From Roseospirillum parvum (GTDB taxonomy: Bacteria > Pseudomonadota > Alphaproteobacteria > Rhodospirillales > Rhodospirillaceae), in the NCBI RefSeq assembly GCF_900100455.1, contig NZ_FNCV01000005.1:1-64000 (forward strand): 64,000 bases of DNA, in the 5' to 3' direction. Positions within the stretch are counted from its first letter, which is position 1. The number at the start of each line of letters is the position of its first letter. This document shows positions 7,084-16,900 of the stretch, piece by piece. A model generated the notes under the pieces. The model made no database searches. It saw only the letters and a program-made list of their open reading frames with translations, and was not told the DNA's origin. The position numbers and the translations under genes were made by a program.

Positions 7084-7479
7084 ATGACCGCGCCCCTCCG
7101 CCCCCTCCATCTGATCCCCCTATTGGTCGCTCTTGTGCTGGCGGCGCCGGCCATGGCCGACGATGACGGCTATCGCCACGGCGAGGACCGGCACGACGAC
7201 GGCTATTGGCGGGACGGCCATCGCGGCGACCACGGCAGCGACCACGGCGACGACCACGACCGGGCCCGCGCCGCCGTGGCCGAGGGCCGGGCCCGCCCGC
7301 TGGCCGACATCCTGAGCGCCGTCGAGCCCGACCTGCCGGGCCGGGTGATCGAGACCGAGCTTGAGATGGAGGACGGCCGGCTGGTCTACGAGTTCACGGT
7401 GATCGCCCGCGACGGCCGGGTGCGCGAGGTGATGGTCGATGCCGCCACGGCCGAGATCGTCGCCATCGAGGACGACTGA
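7084..7479 (+). CDS. Exported PepSY-domain protein with His/Asp-rich insert
   Basis: A 131-residue protein with a signal peptide ending at PAMADDD, a His/Asp/Gly-rich stretch (residues about 27-63), then a single PepSY-like domain (ILSAVEPDLPGRVIETELEM through VMVDAATAEIVAIED). Such small PepSY proteins commonly sit directly before an OmpR/QseC-type two-component pair and are thought to modulate the sensor in the periplasm. ATG 7084 gives a normal signal peptide; ATG 7072 is in frame and possible. The stop overlaps the regulator start by one base (TGATG). Confidence 0.75.
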   Translation: MTAPLRPLHLIPLLVALVLAAPAMADDDGYRHGEDRHDDGYWRDGHRGDHGSDHGDDHDRARAAVAEGRARPLADILSAVEPDLPGRVIETELEMEDGRLVYEFTVIARDGRVREVMVDAATAEIVAIEDD

Positions 7480-8162
7480 TGCGCGCCCTGGTCGTCGAGG
7501 ATGACGGGCGGATCGCCGCCGATCTCAAGCGGGCCCTGCAATCGGCCGGCTTTCGGGTCGATCTGTGCGGCGACGGCGAGGACGCCTGGTTCCTCGGCGA
7601 CACCGAGGATTTCGACCTGATCGTGCTCGATCTGGGGCTGCCCGGGCTCGACGGTCTGGCGGTGCTGAAGCGCTGGCGGGCCGCCGGGCGGACCATGCCG
7701 GTGCTGGTGCTGACCGCGCGCGGCACCTGGAGCGAGCGGGTCGAGGGCATCGACGCCGGGGCCGACGACTATCTGCCCAAGCCCTTCCGCATGGAGGAAC
7801 TGCTGGCCCGCGCCCGAGCCCTGGTGCGTCGCGCCGGCGGCCACGCCTCGGCCCTGATCGCGGTCGGCCGGCTGACCATCGACACCCGCACCCTGGCGGT
7901 CTCGCTGGACGGCGTGCCGCAGTCGGTGTCGCCGCTGGAATACCGCCTGCTGGCCTATCTGGCCCACCAGCGTGGCCGGGTGGTGCCGGCGCCGGAGTTG
8001 CTGGACCACCTCTACGGCGACGATGACGCCCGCGAGGCCAACGCCCTGGAGGCGGTCATCACCCGCCTGCGCCGCAAGCTGGGCAGCGGGGTGATCGAGA
8101 CCCGGCGCGGCTTCGGCTACACCCTGGCCGAGGCCGACCGGCCCGACCCGGCGGCGCCATGA
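7479..8162 (+). CDS. OmpR/QseB-type response regulator
   Basis: A 227-residue regulator: receiver domain with acidic pocket E7-D8-D9, phospho-acceptor Asp51 (LIVLDLGLPG) and Lys in YLPKPF; then a winged-helix DNA-binding domain (about 128-222, LEYRLLAYLAHQRGRVV and ALEAVITRLRRKLG). It is coupled to the PepSY gene (TGATG) and to the sensor kinase (ATGA). Divergent placement next to the SHP/DHC cytochrome operon suggests it controls that operon; SHP clusters are often linked to QseBC-like regulators. Confidence 0.92.
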   Translation: MRALVVEDDGRIAADLKRALQSAGFRVDLCGDGEDAWFLGDTEDFDLIVLDLGLPGLDGLAVLKRWRAAGRTMPVLVLTARGTWSERVEGIDAGADDYLPKPFRMEELLARARALVRRAGGHASALIAVGRLTIDTRTLAVSLDGVPQSVSPLEYRLLAYLAHQRGRVVPAPELLDHLYGDDDAREANALEAVITRLRRKLGSGVIETRRGFGYTLAEADRPDPAAP

Positions 8163-9550
8163 AGAGCCCCGGCTCGCTGCGCCTGCGGCTGCTGCTGGCG
8201 GCCAGTGTCTCGGTGGCGGCGGCGCTGCTGCTCGCCGGGTGGGGGCTGGGCCATCTGTTCGAGCGCCACGTCACCCGGCGCGCCATGGCCGAGTTGCAGG
8301 TTCACCTGGATCAGGTGGTGGCCGGCCTGGAGCAGGACGCCGCCGGCACCCTGGTGCCATTGCGCCCGCCGGCCGATCCCCGCTTCGGGCGTCCGCTGTC
8401 GGGTCTCTACTGGCAGGTCGAGGCGGGCGAGGCCACCCTGCGCTCGCGCTCGTTGTGGGACAGCCGGCTCGACCTGCCCCCCGATCCGCTGGCCGATGGC
8501 CAGATCCACAGTCACCATCTGCCCGGCCCGGACGGCCATCCATTGTTGGTCATGGAACGTCTGGTCACCCTGCCGCCGCGCCTGGGCAGCCGCACGGTCC
8601 GCGCCGCCGTGGCCCTGGCGACGGCCGAGATCGCCGCCGCCCGGCGCGCCTTCACCGCCGATCTGGTGCCCTATCTGGTGGTGCTGGGGATGGTGCTGGT
8701 CGCCGCCGCCGGGGTGCAGACCAGCATCGGCCTGCGGCCGCTGGGGGCCATCCGGCGCCGGGTCGGGGCGGTGCACGCCGGCACCCGGTCGCGACTGGGC
8801 GACGACTTCCCGGCCGAGGTGCGCCCCCTGGCCGCCGAGGTGGACGCCCTGCTCGAACGCCGCGCCGCCGACATCGCCCGGGCCCGGGCCCGCGCCGCCG
8901 ATCTGGCACACGGCCTGAAGACTCCCTTGCAGGCCCTGGCCGGCGACGTGGCGCGGTTGCGTGCCCAGGGCCAGGGGGAACTGGCCGACGACATCGCCGG
9001 CCTCGCCGAGACCATGCGCCGCCATGTCGAGCGCGAACTGGTGCGGGCCCGGGTGGCGGCTGGCCAGGCCGATGCCCGGGCCGACCCGGCGGCGGTGGTC
9101 GGGCGGCTGGTCGAGGTGATCCGCCGCACCCCGGACGGCAGCCGCCTCGCGTGGGAGATCGACCTCGAGGGCGCACCCCCGCTGCGCATCGACCGCGACG
9201 ACCTGACCGAGGCCCTGGGCAACCTGATCGACAACGCCGCCCGCCACGCCGCGCGGCGGGTGGTTCTGCGTTGCGAGGAACGCGCCGGGATGGCTTGCCT
9301 GCGGGTCGAGGACGACGGCCCGGGCATCCCCGAGGCCGATCTGGCCCGGGTCCGCGACCGGGGGCGGCGGCTCGACACCCAGGGGCCGGGCAGCGGGCTG
9401 GGGTTGGCCATCAGCGCCGACATCGCCGAGGCCTGGGGCGGCTCCCTGGAACTGGCCAACCGCCCGGGTGGTGGCCCAGGTGGTGGCCCGGGTGGTGGCT
9501 TGGTCGCGGCGCTGTGCCTGCCCCTGGCCGGGTCCTCAGTCGGCGCCTGA
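8159..9550 (+). CDS. Membrane sensor histidine kinase (QseC/PhoQ-like), partner of the upstream regulator
   Basis: A 463-residue kinase: N-terminal membrane helix (about 10-32), periplasmic sensor region (about 35-165), second helix (about 166-190), HAMP-like linker, HisKA with DLAHGLKTPLQAL (phospho-acceptor His), and a HATPase with NLIDNAARHA, EDDGPGIP and GSGLGLAI. Near the end, a 12-bp tandem DNA repeat (about 9465-9500) encodes a Pro-Gly-rich insert (PGGGPGGGPGGG) in the loop before the final strand; repeat number could vary between strains. The 3' end overlaps the convergent beta-propeller gene by 15 bp. Confidence 0.9.
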   Translation: MKSPGSLRLRLLLAASVSVAAALLLAGWGLGHLFERHVTRRAMAELQVHLDQVVAGLEQDAAGTLVPLRPPADPRFGRPLSGLYWQVEAGEATLRSRSLWDSRLDLPPDPLADGQIHSHHLPGPDGHPLLVMERLVTLPPRLGSRTVRAAVALATAEIAAARRAFTADLVPYLVVLGMVLVAAAGVQTSIGLRPLGAIRRRVGAVHAGTRSRLGDDFPAEVRPLAAEVDALLERRAADIARARARAADLAHGLKTPLQALAGDVARLRAQGQGELADDIAGLAETMRRHVERELVRARVAAGQADARADPAAVVGRLVEVIRRTPDGSRLAWEIDLEGAPPLRIDRDDLTEALGNLIDNAARHAARRVVLRCEERAGMACLRVEDDGPGIPEADLARVRDRGRRLDTQGPGSGLGLAISADIAEAWGGSLELANRPGGGPGGGPGGGLVAALCLPLAGSSVGA

Positions 9551-10636
9551 GGGCAGGCGCAGGCGGTGAATCGTGCCCGCCGTGTCGGCGGCGATGACAT
9601 CACCGTTGGCCAGCGGGGCGAGGAAGGGGCGGGCCGGGAAGGGCAGGCGCACGGCGGCCCGTTCGTCCCCGCCGGCCGGGTCGAGCAGATGCACCGTGCC
9701 GGCCATGTCGAGCACCGCCAGATGATCCCCGATCCGCACCGGGGCGGCCATCACCATCGACCAGTCGGCCCGGCCGTCGCGGCCGAAGCGGTGGGTGCGG
9801 GTGCGCCACAGAAGCTCGCCCGAGGTCGCCGACAGGGCAACCATCCAGCCGCGTGGCGACCAGAAATGAACCCGCCCCTGGGCGACCAGGAAGCTGTTGA
9901 TGAAGTTGCCGCTGCGATGGTCCCAGAGGATGGCGCCGGTGGCCGGGTCGAGGCCGAGCAGGGCGTCCTCGTAGGCCCCGGCGACGATGGGGCCCTGGTC
10001 CGGCCCGGGGTCGAGGCGGCGCAGATAGGTCCAGGGGTGGCTCATGTCGTGGGCCCACAGGGGCTTTCCGTCGGCCAGCCGGAAGGCACGCAGGTGACGG
10101 TCGCCGCCACCCAGGTAGACCACCCCGTCGCGGACCAGCGGGGGATAGTGGATCACGCCGCGCCCCAGGGTATGGGTCCACAGCACCTGGCCATCGCTCA
10201 GGGCGCGGACCTCAAGGCGGTTCTCGTCGCCCACCAGCAGGCGATCACCGGCCACCGTGGGGGCGCCGAATTCCCTCTCCGGCGCCTCCTGCCAGAGCAC
10301 CCGACCATCGCCACGGTCGATCAGCGCCAGCCCCTCGCGGCCGGCGATCAGCACCACCGGGCGCCCGTCGAGCCGGCCGGGCCGGGGGCGAAAGTGGGCC
10401 GGGCTGGGCAGGTCGGTCTGCCACAGGCGGCGGCCTTCCCCATCCAGTCCCCAGCTCCGGCGGCCGGCGGCCACCAGACCCGATTGGTCGGCAAGGATGG
10501 GAACCAGGGCCGGATCGCCGCTCGCGAAGCGCCACAGCACGGTCGGCTCGGCCCAGGCGGCGCCGGGGAGCAGCAGCGCCAGAAGCACCAACAGGACGGG
10601 GCGGCGGTGCCGCCCCGTCCACGGGGTCAGTCGCAT
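9536..10636 (-). CDS. Exported PQQ-like beta-propeller repeat protein
   Basis: A 366-residue protein with a signal peptide (LLALLLPGAAWA) and about seven propeller blades, each with the tryptophan-dock pattern A-x-D-G-x-x-L-W (LDGEGRRLWQ, IDRGDGRVLWQE, LSDGQVLWTH, LADGKPLWAH, LDPATGAILWDH, SATSGELLWR). It lacks the residues of true PQQ dehydrogenases, so it is a scaffold like BamB or a partner of the upstream diheme cytochrome. The start ATG overlaps that gene's stop (ATGCGACTGA), so the two are translationally coupled. The function is not known; the coupling suggests a periplasmic redox or sensing complex. Confidence 0.82.
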   Translation of the reverse strand: MRLTPWTGRHRRPVLLVLLALLLPGAAWAEPTVLWRFASGDPALVPILADQSGLVAAGRRSWGLDGEGRRLWQTDLPSPAHFRPRPGRLDGRPVVLIAGREGLALIDRGDGRVLWQEAPEREFGAPTVAGDRLLVGDENRLEVRALSDGQVLWTHTLGRGVIHYPPLVRDGVVYLGGGDRHLRAFRLADGKPLWAHDMSHPWTYLRRLDPGPDQGPIVAGAYEDALLGLDPATGAILWDHRSGNFINSFLVAQGRVHFWSPRGWMVALSATSGELLWRTRTHRFGRDGRADWSMVMAAPVRIGDHLAVLDMAGTVHLLDPAGGDERAAVRLPFPARPFLAPLANGDVIAADTAGTIHRLRLPSGAD

Positions 10637-11469
10637 GAGGCCCCCTGGTTGATCCACTGCATGAGGATTTGGATGTTGGGGTGGTCGCGGCTTTCGTTGG
10701 GCTCGATGCCGGCCGGCATGCGGTTTTCGGTCAGCCGCTGGTAGAGCGGCGAGGCCTCGGCGTCGCCGGGGATGACGATCTGCACCCCGGGCAGGCCTTC
10801 CTGGGCCCGGGCCACGGAATCAGCGCCCAGCATGATGCCGGCGTGGCTGCCCATGTTCAACTCGTGGAAGCTCGGCGGCTCCTGGTTGGACATGTGGCAC
10901 TCGGTGCACGCCTGCATGCCGCCGAAGGCGTTGCGGTCCTTGAACAGGGGCAGCACTTCCTGGCGGAAGAAGTCGTCGTCCTTGGCTCCATTGTCGATCC
11001 AGCTCTTGATGGTCTGGATGTTCTCGCTGTCGCGCGGTGTGTCGAAGGGCACGCCGAAGGGCATGCGGTTGTTGCGCAGGCGGCGGCGCAGCAGGCTGTG
11101 CTCGGCGTCGCCGGGCTCGAACATGGGGCGGGCCGGCGGCTCGGTGGCGCCGGCCTTGATGCCCTCGCAGGTGGTCAGGTCCAGGCCCCGGTAGCTGTGC
11201 TTGGGGTCGGGCGAGGAATGGCAGAGCACGCACGCCGCCCCCTCGCCAAAGGCGTTGGGCAGGCGCATCAGGGTGGCGATGTAGTCATAGGGGATGGCGA
11301 TGTTGCGCTTGCGAACCAGTTTCTCGACGGCCAGCTCGTGGTCGTCCATGTACGATTCGTGCTCGTCCGAACTGGCCTGGGCCAAGCCCGGGGTCCAGAT
11401 GGCGGCCAGCAGGCCGGCGGCCAGGGCGACGCCAAGGCGGCGTGGCGATGATCGGTAAGGCAATGACAT
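10627..11469 (-). CDS. Exported diheme cytochrome c with duplicated module
   Basis: A 280-residue protein with a signal peptide (cleaved near AQASSDE) and two haem sites, CVLCH (about 81-85) and CTECH (about 187-191). The two halves are clearly related: each has a haem site followed by a GDAE-x-S-x-L-x-x-R-L-x-x-NRMP segment and ends in an IKSWIDNGA / LMQWINQGA helix. This resembles the planctomycete-type cytochrome c domain used in periplasmic electron transfer. GGAGG lies 9 bp upstream of ATG. It forms a two-gene operon with the beta-propeller protein. Confidence 0.83.
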   Translation of the reverse strand: MSLPYRSSPRRLGVALAAGLLAAIWTPGLAQASSDEHESYMDDHELAVEKLVRKRNIAIPYDYIATLMRLPNAFGEGAACVLCHSSPDPKHSYRGLDLTTCEGIKAGATEPPARPMFEPGDAEHSLLRRRLRNNRMPFGVPFDTPRDSENIQTIKSWIDNGAKDDDFFRQEVLPLFKDRNAFGGMQACTECHMSNQEPPSFHELNMGSHAGIMLGADSVARAQEGLPGVQIVIPGDAEASPLYQRLTENRMPAGIEPNESRDHPNIQILMQWINQGASCD

Positions 11470-11872
11470 TGCTGGGATCCTCCCTGTTTCCTTTGGATGG
11501 AAATCAGGCAGGAAGGATCAAGCGGCCTCCTCCCCAGAGGTCACGCTCACCCGCTGGTCGCCGGACCCTGTTGTCCGCGACGCCTTCTGGGCTTCCCCCC
11601 TGCCCTGTTGCTGGAACCGTTGGCCCTTGGCACCGCGTTGTCGCGGCTTGTCGGGGGCATTTCGGTTCTTCAGTGGCGGTGTCGTGCGGCGGCTCTCTTG
11701 ACTGGAGCCCTCGCGCCGCCGGTTTTGGCCCTACTCCAAACTGGGCGAATAAAGTTCGCATGGCGGCCAGGGATCGGGGAAGCCTTTTTTTATGCCATCC
11801 GGTGCCGTTCAATGGAAAATCGTCGCTGCGGCGCAGCACGCAAGCCTGATCGGATTGTCGATGCCAGTCGGA
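11470..11872. other. Intergenic region between the secretin gene and the diheme cytochrome gene
   Basis: About 400 bp without a supported gene. It must hold the promoter of the diheme cytochrome operon (with the GGAGG at its left end) and the 3' end of the secretin operon. A weak inverted repeat, CTGATC...GATCAG (about 11848-11878), overlaps the secretin stop, and a T-run sits at about 11785-11792. AT content is somewhat higher around 11740-11820 than elsewhere. Short open frames on both strands here have no recognisable similarity. Confidence 0.5.
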
Positions 11873-13867
11873 TCAGTAATAGAGGAACCCCAGGGTGCGC
11901 TTGATCGCCCCGAAGATGGAATCGTCGTCCTCGAAGAAGCGCAACTCGATGTCGCCAGTGCGGAACTGGCGGTAGAACAGCGAATCCTCGTTGAAATGGG
12001 AGATCACCGCGTTGAGGTTGGTGTTGGCGATCCGCCGGGCCGATTTCAGCTTGTCGGTGTAGACCCGCTCCAGATCCTGGCGGGAGTCCAGGGCTTCGGC
12101 GTCCATCACCGCCTCGGTGTAGCGCGGCCGGTGCGGGGTGAGCAGGATCAGGATCGAGGTCTTGGTCTCCAGCTCCTCGCGGCTGGAGAACAGGTACTGG
12201 ATGCCGGGGATGTCTTTCAGCACCGGCACCCCGGACTCGCTGTCCTCGTTGCCGCGCTGGCTCAGGCCGGAAAGGATCAGGGTTTCGCCGAACCTGAGCA
12301 CGGCCTTGGCCTGGACCGAGGTCTTGGTGGTCTGCGAGAAGGCGGTGAAGCCGACCTCGGCCGCCTGCATTTCCAGGAACTCGTGATCGGCCTTGACGTC
12401 GATGCTCAGGGTGTCCTCGTCCAGGAACCTCGGCGTGACGCTCAGGGTGATGCCGATGTTGATGTCCTCCAGCCCGCCGTCATAGAGGTTGCTGGAAAGC
12501 TGCACGTGCAGCACGCCGCCCGAGAAGAAGGTCGAGGTGGCGTTCTCGGTGGCGAGCAGCGAGGGGCGGGCCAGCACCTCGGCGCTGTTCATCTCGTCGT
12601 TGAAGATGTTCAGGTTGTATTCCAGACCTTTGAGCGAAAAGATCGGGTTCATGTTGTAGCTGATCGAGGTGGAATTGCCCGCCGCGCCGCCCTGGGTGTT
12701 GCTGTATTCGAAGGACAGCAACTGGCCGCCCAGGGTGGTTTTCAGGCCGTCCAGCAGGTTGATGCCCTTGCGCTGGGCGCGCACCTCGTCGAGGCGCAGG
12801 ATGACCACGTCGATGTTGGTCATGCGCGGCCGCCTGACGCCGCTTTTGCCGGCCGCCGCGTCCTGCCCCTGGGTGCTGTCCGTGCTGTCCGTGGTCCCGG
12901 CGCCCTCGGTGAGCGGGTCGCTGGCGGGGGCCAGGGTGCCCGGCTGGTCCGTGGGGGTGTCGTCAAGGTCGCTCTCGTCGACCGGGCCGCTGGGGTAGGG
13001 CACGATGTCCGACGACGCGGGCCCGAAGATCGAGCTGTTGCTGGCCGCCAGATGGAAGTGCTCCCACTCGCGCAGCCGGCGGTCGGTTTCCTCGAGCCTG
13101 AGGTCGGCCCAGTAGCGGTCGCGCGCGCCCGCCCGGTCGAGCACCGCCGCCCGGTACTCGCCGAGCAGGCGGGGCGCGGTGTCGAAGCGCCCGGCGGCGG
13201 CCTCGGCGAACAGCCGGGTGCGGATGCTGGCCGGCGCCTCGGGGGCCAGACGGTAGGCCCGCTCGGCCGCCCACAGGGCGGTTTCGGGGTCGCGGCTGTA
13301 GTAGGAGGCGGCGGCCAGGGCGGTCAGCAGGCGCGGGTTTTCCGGATCGTACAGCAGGGCGTAGGAGAACTGGTTCTGGGCCGCCACGTAGTCGCGCTGG
13401 CGGAACAGGATCTGGCCCAGCAGGTAGGCCGCCATGGCGTTGGATTCGTCGAAGCGCAGGGCGGTGCGGTAGCCGGCCTTGGCGAACTCCAGCATCTTGG
13501 CTTCGCCGGCCCGGCCGCGCAGGTGGTAGGACAGGGCGTTGAGGAAGTGCAGGTGGCCGTTGGCCGGCTCCAGCCTCAGGCCGGCCTCGAAGGCCTTGCC
13601 GGCGGCCGTGTAGTCGCCCTCGGCAAGATGGGTCACGCCGCGCTTCAGCGCCGCTTCCAGGTCGCCGTCGGGCTCCAGGGCGGCGATCATGGCGCCCAGG
13701 TCGTCGCCGCTGGTGGTGCCGCTGGTCGCACCGGTGTTGGTGGCCAGGGGGGGCGGGGTGCCGGTCGGGGCGCCGTCGGCGGTGGCCAGGCAGCCGCCCA
13801 GCCCGAGGACGATCAGGGCCGCCGCCAGCAGGCGGGTGGCGGGGCGCGGGGTCGGTTGGTCAGGCAT
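11873..13867 (-). CDS. Lipoprotein secretin with N-terminal TPR repeats
   Basis: A 664-residue outer-membrane secretin. Lipobox LGLGGC puts the lipidated Cys at residue 26. TPR-like helical repeats occupy about 65-235 (AALKRGVTHLAEGDYTAAGK and ALSYHLRGRAGEAKML segments). Then comes an acidic linker and a secretin N domain from about 348 (NIDVVILRLDEVRAQRKG). The secretin core (about 430-590) contains EVLARPSLLATENATSTF, VGFTAFSQ and the terminal LILSGLSQRGNEDSESGVPV...DIPGIQYLF signature. ATG 13867 is preferred because GAGG lies 6 bp upstream and the lipobox follows properly. It starts 35 bp after the giant protein gene and is surely co-transcribed with it. No other type II/IV secretion genes are adjacent, so it may be a dedicated exit channel (inference). 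Confidence 0.87.
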   Translation of the reverse strand: MPDQPTPRPATRLLAAALIVLGLGGCLATADGAPTGTPPPLATNTGATSGTTSGDDLGAMIAALEPDGDLEAALKRGVTHLAEGDYTAAGKAFEAGLRLEPANGHLHFLNALSYHLRGRAGEAKMLEFAKAGYRTALRFDESNAMAAYLLGQILFRQRDYVAAQNQFSYALLYDPENPRLLTALAAASYYSRDPETALWAAERAYRLAPEAPASIRTRLFAEAAAGRFDTAPRLLGEYRAAVLDRAGARDRYWADLRLEETDRRLREWEHFHLAASNSSIFGPASSDIVPYPSGPVDESDLDDTPTDQPGTLAPASDPLTEGAGTTDSTDSTQGQDAAAGKSGVRRPRMTNIDVVILRLDEVRAQRKGINLLDGLKTTLGGQLLSFEYSNTQGGAAGNSTSISYNMNPIFSLKGLEYNLNIFNDEMNSAEVLARPSLLATENATSTFFSGGVLHVQLSSNLYDGGLEDINIGITLSVTPRFLDEDTLSIDVKADHEFLEMQAAEVGFTAFSQTTKTSVQAKAVLRFGETLILSGLSQRGNEDSESGVPVLKDIPGIQYLFSSREELETKTSILILLTPHRPRYTEAVMDAEALDSRQDLERVYTDKLKSARRIANTNLNAVISHFNEDSLFYRQFRTGDIELRFFEDDDSIFGAIKRTLGFLYY

Positions 13868-13902
13868 GGGAGTCCTCGTCACCATCGGCGTCACCATTAT
13901 CG

Positions 13903-16900
13903 TCAGCCGGCGAATTTCAGGGTCTGTTCGGGACGTTGCTGGCACGGCGTGGCGACCGCCGGGTGGGCCTTGTCGGGGTCCCGCGCCGGGGCCGAGCCGA
14001 TGTCCATGCAGCGCCCGGAGTCGGCATTCTTCAGCAGGAACACCTCTTCGCTGGGGCCGCGCAGGCGCCAGAACATGTCCATGCCATTGTCGCACGGGAA
14101 CAGCCCCAACGGGTCGCTGGTCTGGGGGCCCGGCACCACGCACCAGCCGCTGGCCGCGTGGACCAGCTTGAGATCGCCGTTGACCGCCTCGACATAGTTG
14201 AAGCGGGTGCGCTCGGAGGGGGTGCAGTCATCCACCTGAAGATGGTTGTCGTCGATCCGGGTCATGGCCAGCAACTGGTCGCGGCTGGTGGTGGCGTGGC
14301 CCTTGCGGGTGCGCGAGAAGTAGTCGGCGAAATCGGGATCGGCCGACAGGCACTGGCCGTTGGCCGCCTGGATCATCTTCTCGGCCTTGTGGAAGGTGGG
14401 CTTCTCGGCGTCGGCGATCACCCTCAGGCCCTGGCTGTCCGAGCCGAAGCACGAGGTCCAGATGCTGTAGCCGGCGTGTTCGTTGGCGTTCAGGGTGTCG
14501 AAGTGCAGGCACTTCTGCGAGGCCCGGTTGACCGCCTTGGAAAAGATGCCGTCCTGGGAGATGAACTTCCACTTCTCGTGGTCGCCATCGCCGCACTGGG
14601 CCAGGGTCAGCGGGCTGCCGCTGGGGGCGTCCTGGTCGCTGGCCATCAGGCACAGGCCGTTGCTGACCAGATGGACGTAGCCGGTCTTGTCCTGGTCGCG
14701 CAGCAGCGGCACGGCGTCCCAGCGTTCGGTGGAGACGTCCTGACAGTTCTCCTGATAGACGTCGCTGCCGTTGCTGGCCACGCCCAGGCACAACAGGCTG
14801 TGGCCGACCGCCAGATAGCGCCCCTTGAAGACCTGGCTGGGCGGCATGAAGTCGCTCATCTTGTAGGTCTTGAGGATCTGGTTGGCCTCGTCGGTCAGCT
14901 CCTGGTAGTCGTCCTCGTAGACCCCGGCCTGCTTTTCCAGGGTGGCGAAGACCGGCTTCAGGCGGCTTTCCTCCTGGCTCAGTTCGTAATCGATGTTGGC
15001 GATGCGCTTTTGCAGATTGTCGCGCGTCGTGCCGATCAGCTCGTAGATGTGGGCCTTGATCCAGGTGGTGAAGGCATCGACCAGCTTGGCGCCGTCGACC
15101 ACCGCCGGGCCGAGCTTGTCCTCCAGTTGCTTCTCCAGGGCGCTCACCGCGTGCTCGGCCGCCATGATCGGCAGGATGGCGAAGGACAGGGTGTTGAACT
15201 CGGGATCGGTCGGCTTGAAGGCGAAGTACTCGCGGTAGTCCTTGCCCTTGATGGAGAAGTCCAGCTCCATGACCAGGGGGTGGCCGGCCGCAAGGTCGTT
15301 CAGGCTGCCGGCGACCAGGGCGGCGTTCAGGGTGAACAGGTCGTCGGTGACGTCGGCCAGCCCGGCCAGGATGGACACCCCATCCTCCACCACGTCCTTG
15401 ATGCGCAGCGCCGCCGCGGCCCGCGAGGCGGCCAGGGCAAAGGCGGTGGTTCGCTTCTTGAGCTTGATCTCGGCGCTGTGCACGGCTGCTTCCAGGTCCT
15501 TGAGATCGGCCAGGGCCTGTTTGGCGTCCTTCAGGAGTTGCTGGCTTTCATGCCAGGCGTCCTTGCGCAACTCGCGGATCGGCCACCACTTGGCCTCGCA
15601 GTAGTATTTCTTCCAGCCGTGGCAGCCGTGGTACTTGCTGTTGGCGTCGTCGTATTCGCGTTTGTAGTGGGCGGCGGTGGCGGCCAGCCGGTCGACCACC
15701 TTCTGGCTGATCTTTTCCACCGTCTGGCGGGCCTTGACCAGATCGGCGTGCGCCTCATCCTTCAGCTTTTCCAGGCTGGACACGGCCTTCTGAAGGTCCG
15801 AGTAGCTGCCGGCGGCGGTCTTGGCGATCTGCTCGATGCCCTGGCTGATTTCGTGCTCGAGGAAGGTCTGCAGGCTCTTGTTGGCCTGGTAGTCGCCGGC
15901 CAGGATGAAGTCGTCGCGCTCCCGGTCGTAGATCAGGTCGAGGTCGACTTCGCCCAGCGGTCCCAGCTTGGTGCTCGCCTCCAGCACCAGCTCGCCGTTC
16001 TTCAGCGACAGGGTGACCGCTTCCGACTCCGCCCCCTGGAAGATCGAGGCCGAGGCGCTGACCTTGAGCGGCGCCAGCGACACCGTGACCCCGGAGAACT
16101 TGATGCCGCCCAGGGTGAAATCGCCCACCGAATGCCCGGTCAGGGCGGCCCGGGTGGCGGCCAGGTCGGCCTGGCTGGGGCGCGGGTAGTCGAAGCCGGG
16201 CTTGTCGTCGGACAGGCCCATCTCGTAGTGGATGATCTGGCGCAACTGGCGATACAGCGCCCGCTGGGTGGTGGCATCCAGGCCGTCGTGGCCGGTCTCG
16301 GCCGTGGGCATGGCCGGCGGGGCGCCGTTGGCGGTGGGGGCGGGGGCGTACTCGCCGGGGGCCGGGGCGGGCGGGTTCTCGCCCAGATAGTTGATCGCCT
16401 CGTAGATCCAGCGCATCGGAATGTAGGGCTGGAAGGAAATCTTCTTGCCGAACAGTTGGACGTTGCCGCCCACGCTCACCCCATCGGGGATGCCGAGGTT
16501 GGTGTCCGAGGCCCCCGGCGAGGCGAACGACAGGAACAGATCGCCGGTCATCAGCCATTCGCCGGCCTTGCCCACCTCCTTCATGAACTTCTCGAGGTCG
16601 GCCACCGGGGCCTTGGCCATGTCCTTGAGGGTGATGGTCTTGCCGGTGTGGATGTCGTGGTGGACGGTGTAGCTTTCCGACAGGGCCACCTCGACGACCA
16701 GCATGGGGATGATCAGCACCTGACCGACCCCGGGGATCAGATAGACCCCGACCGCGCCCCCTCCGGCGACCACGTAGCCCAACACCTCGTAGGTGTGGGC
16801 GTTGAGGTTGCTGGTCGCCGCCTTGACCCCGAGGCCGGCGGGAATGGGGATGTTGCCGGCCAGGGTCATGGGCAGCTTGGCGGCCAGCGAGACGTCCGAG

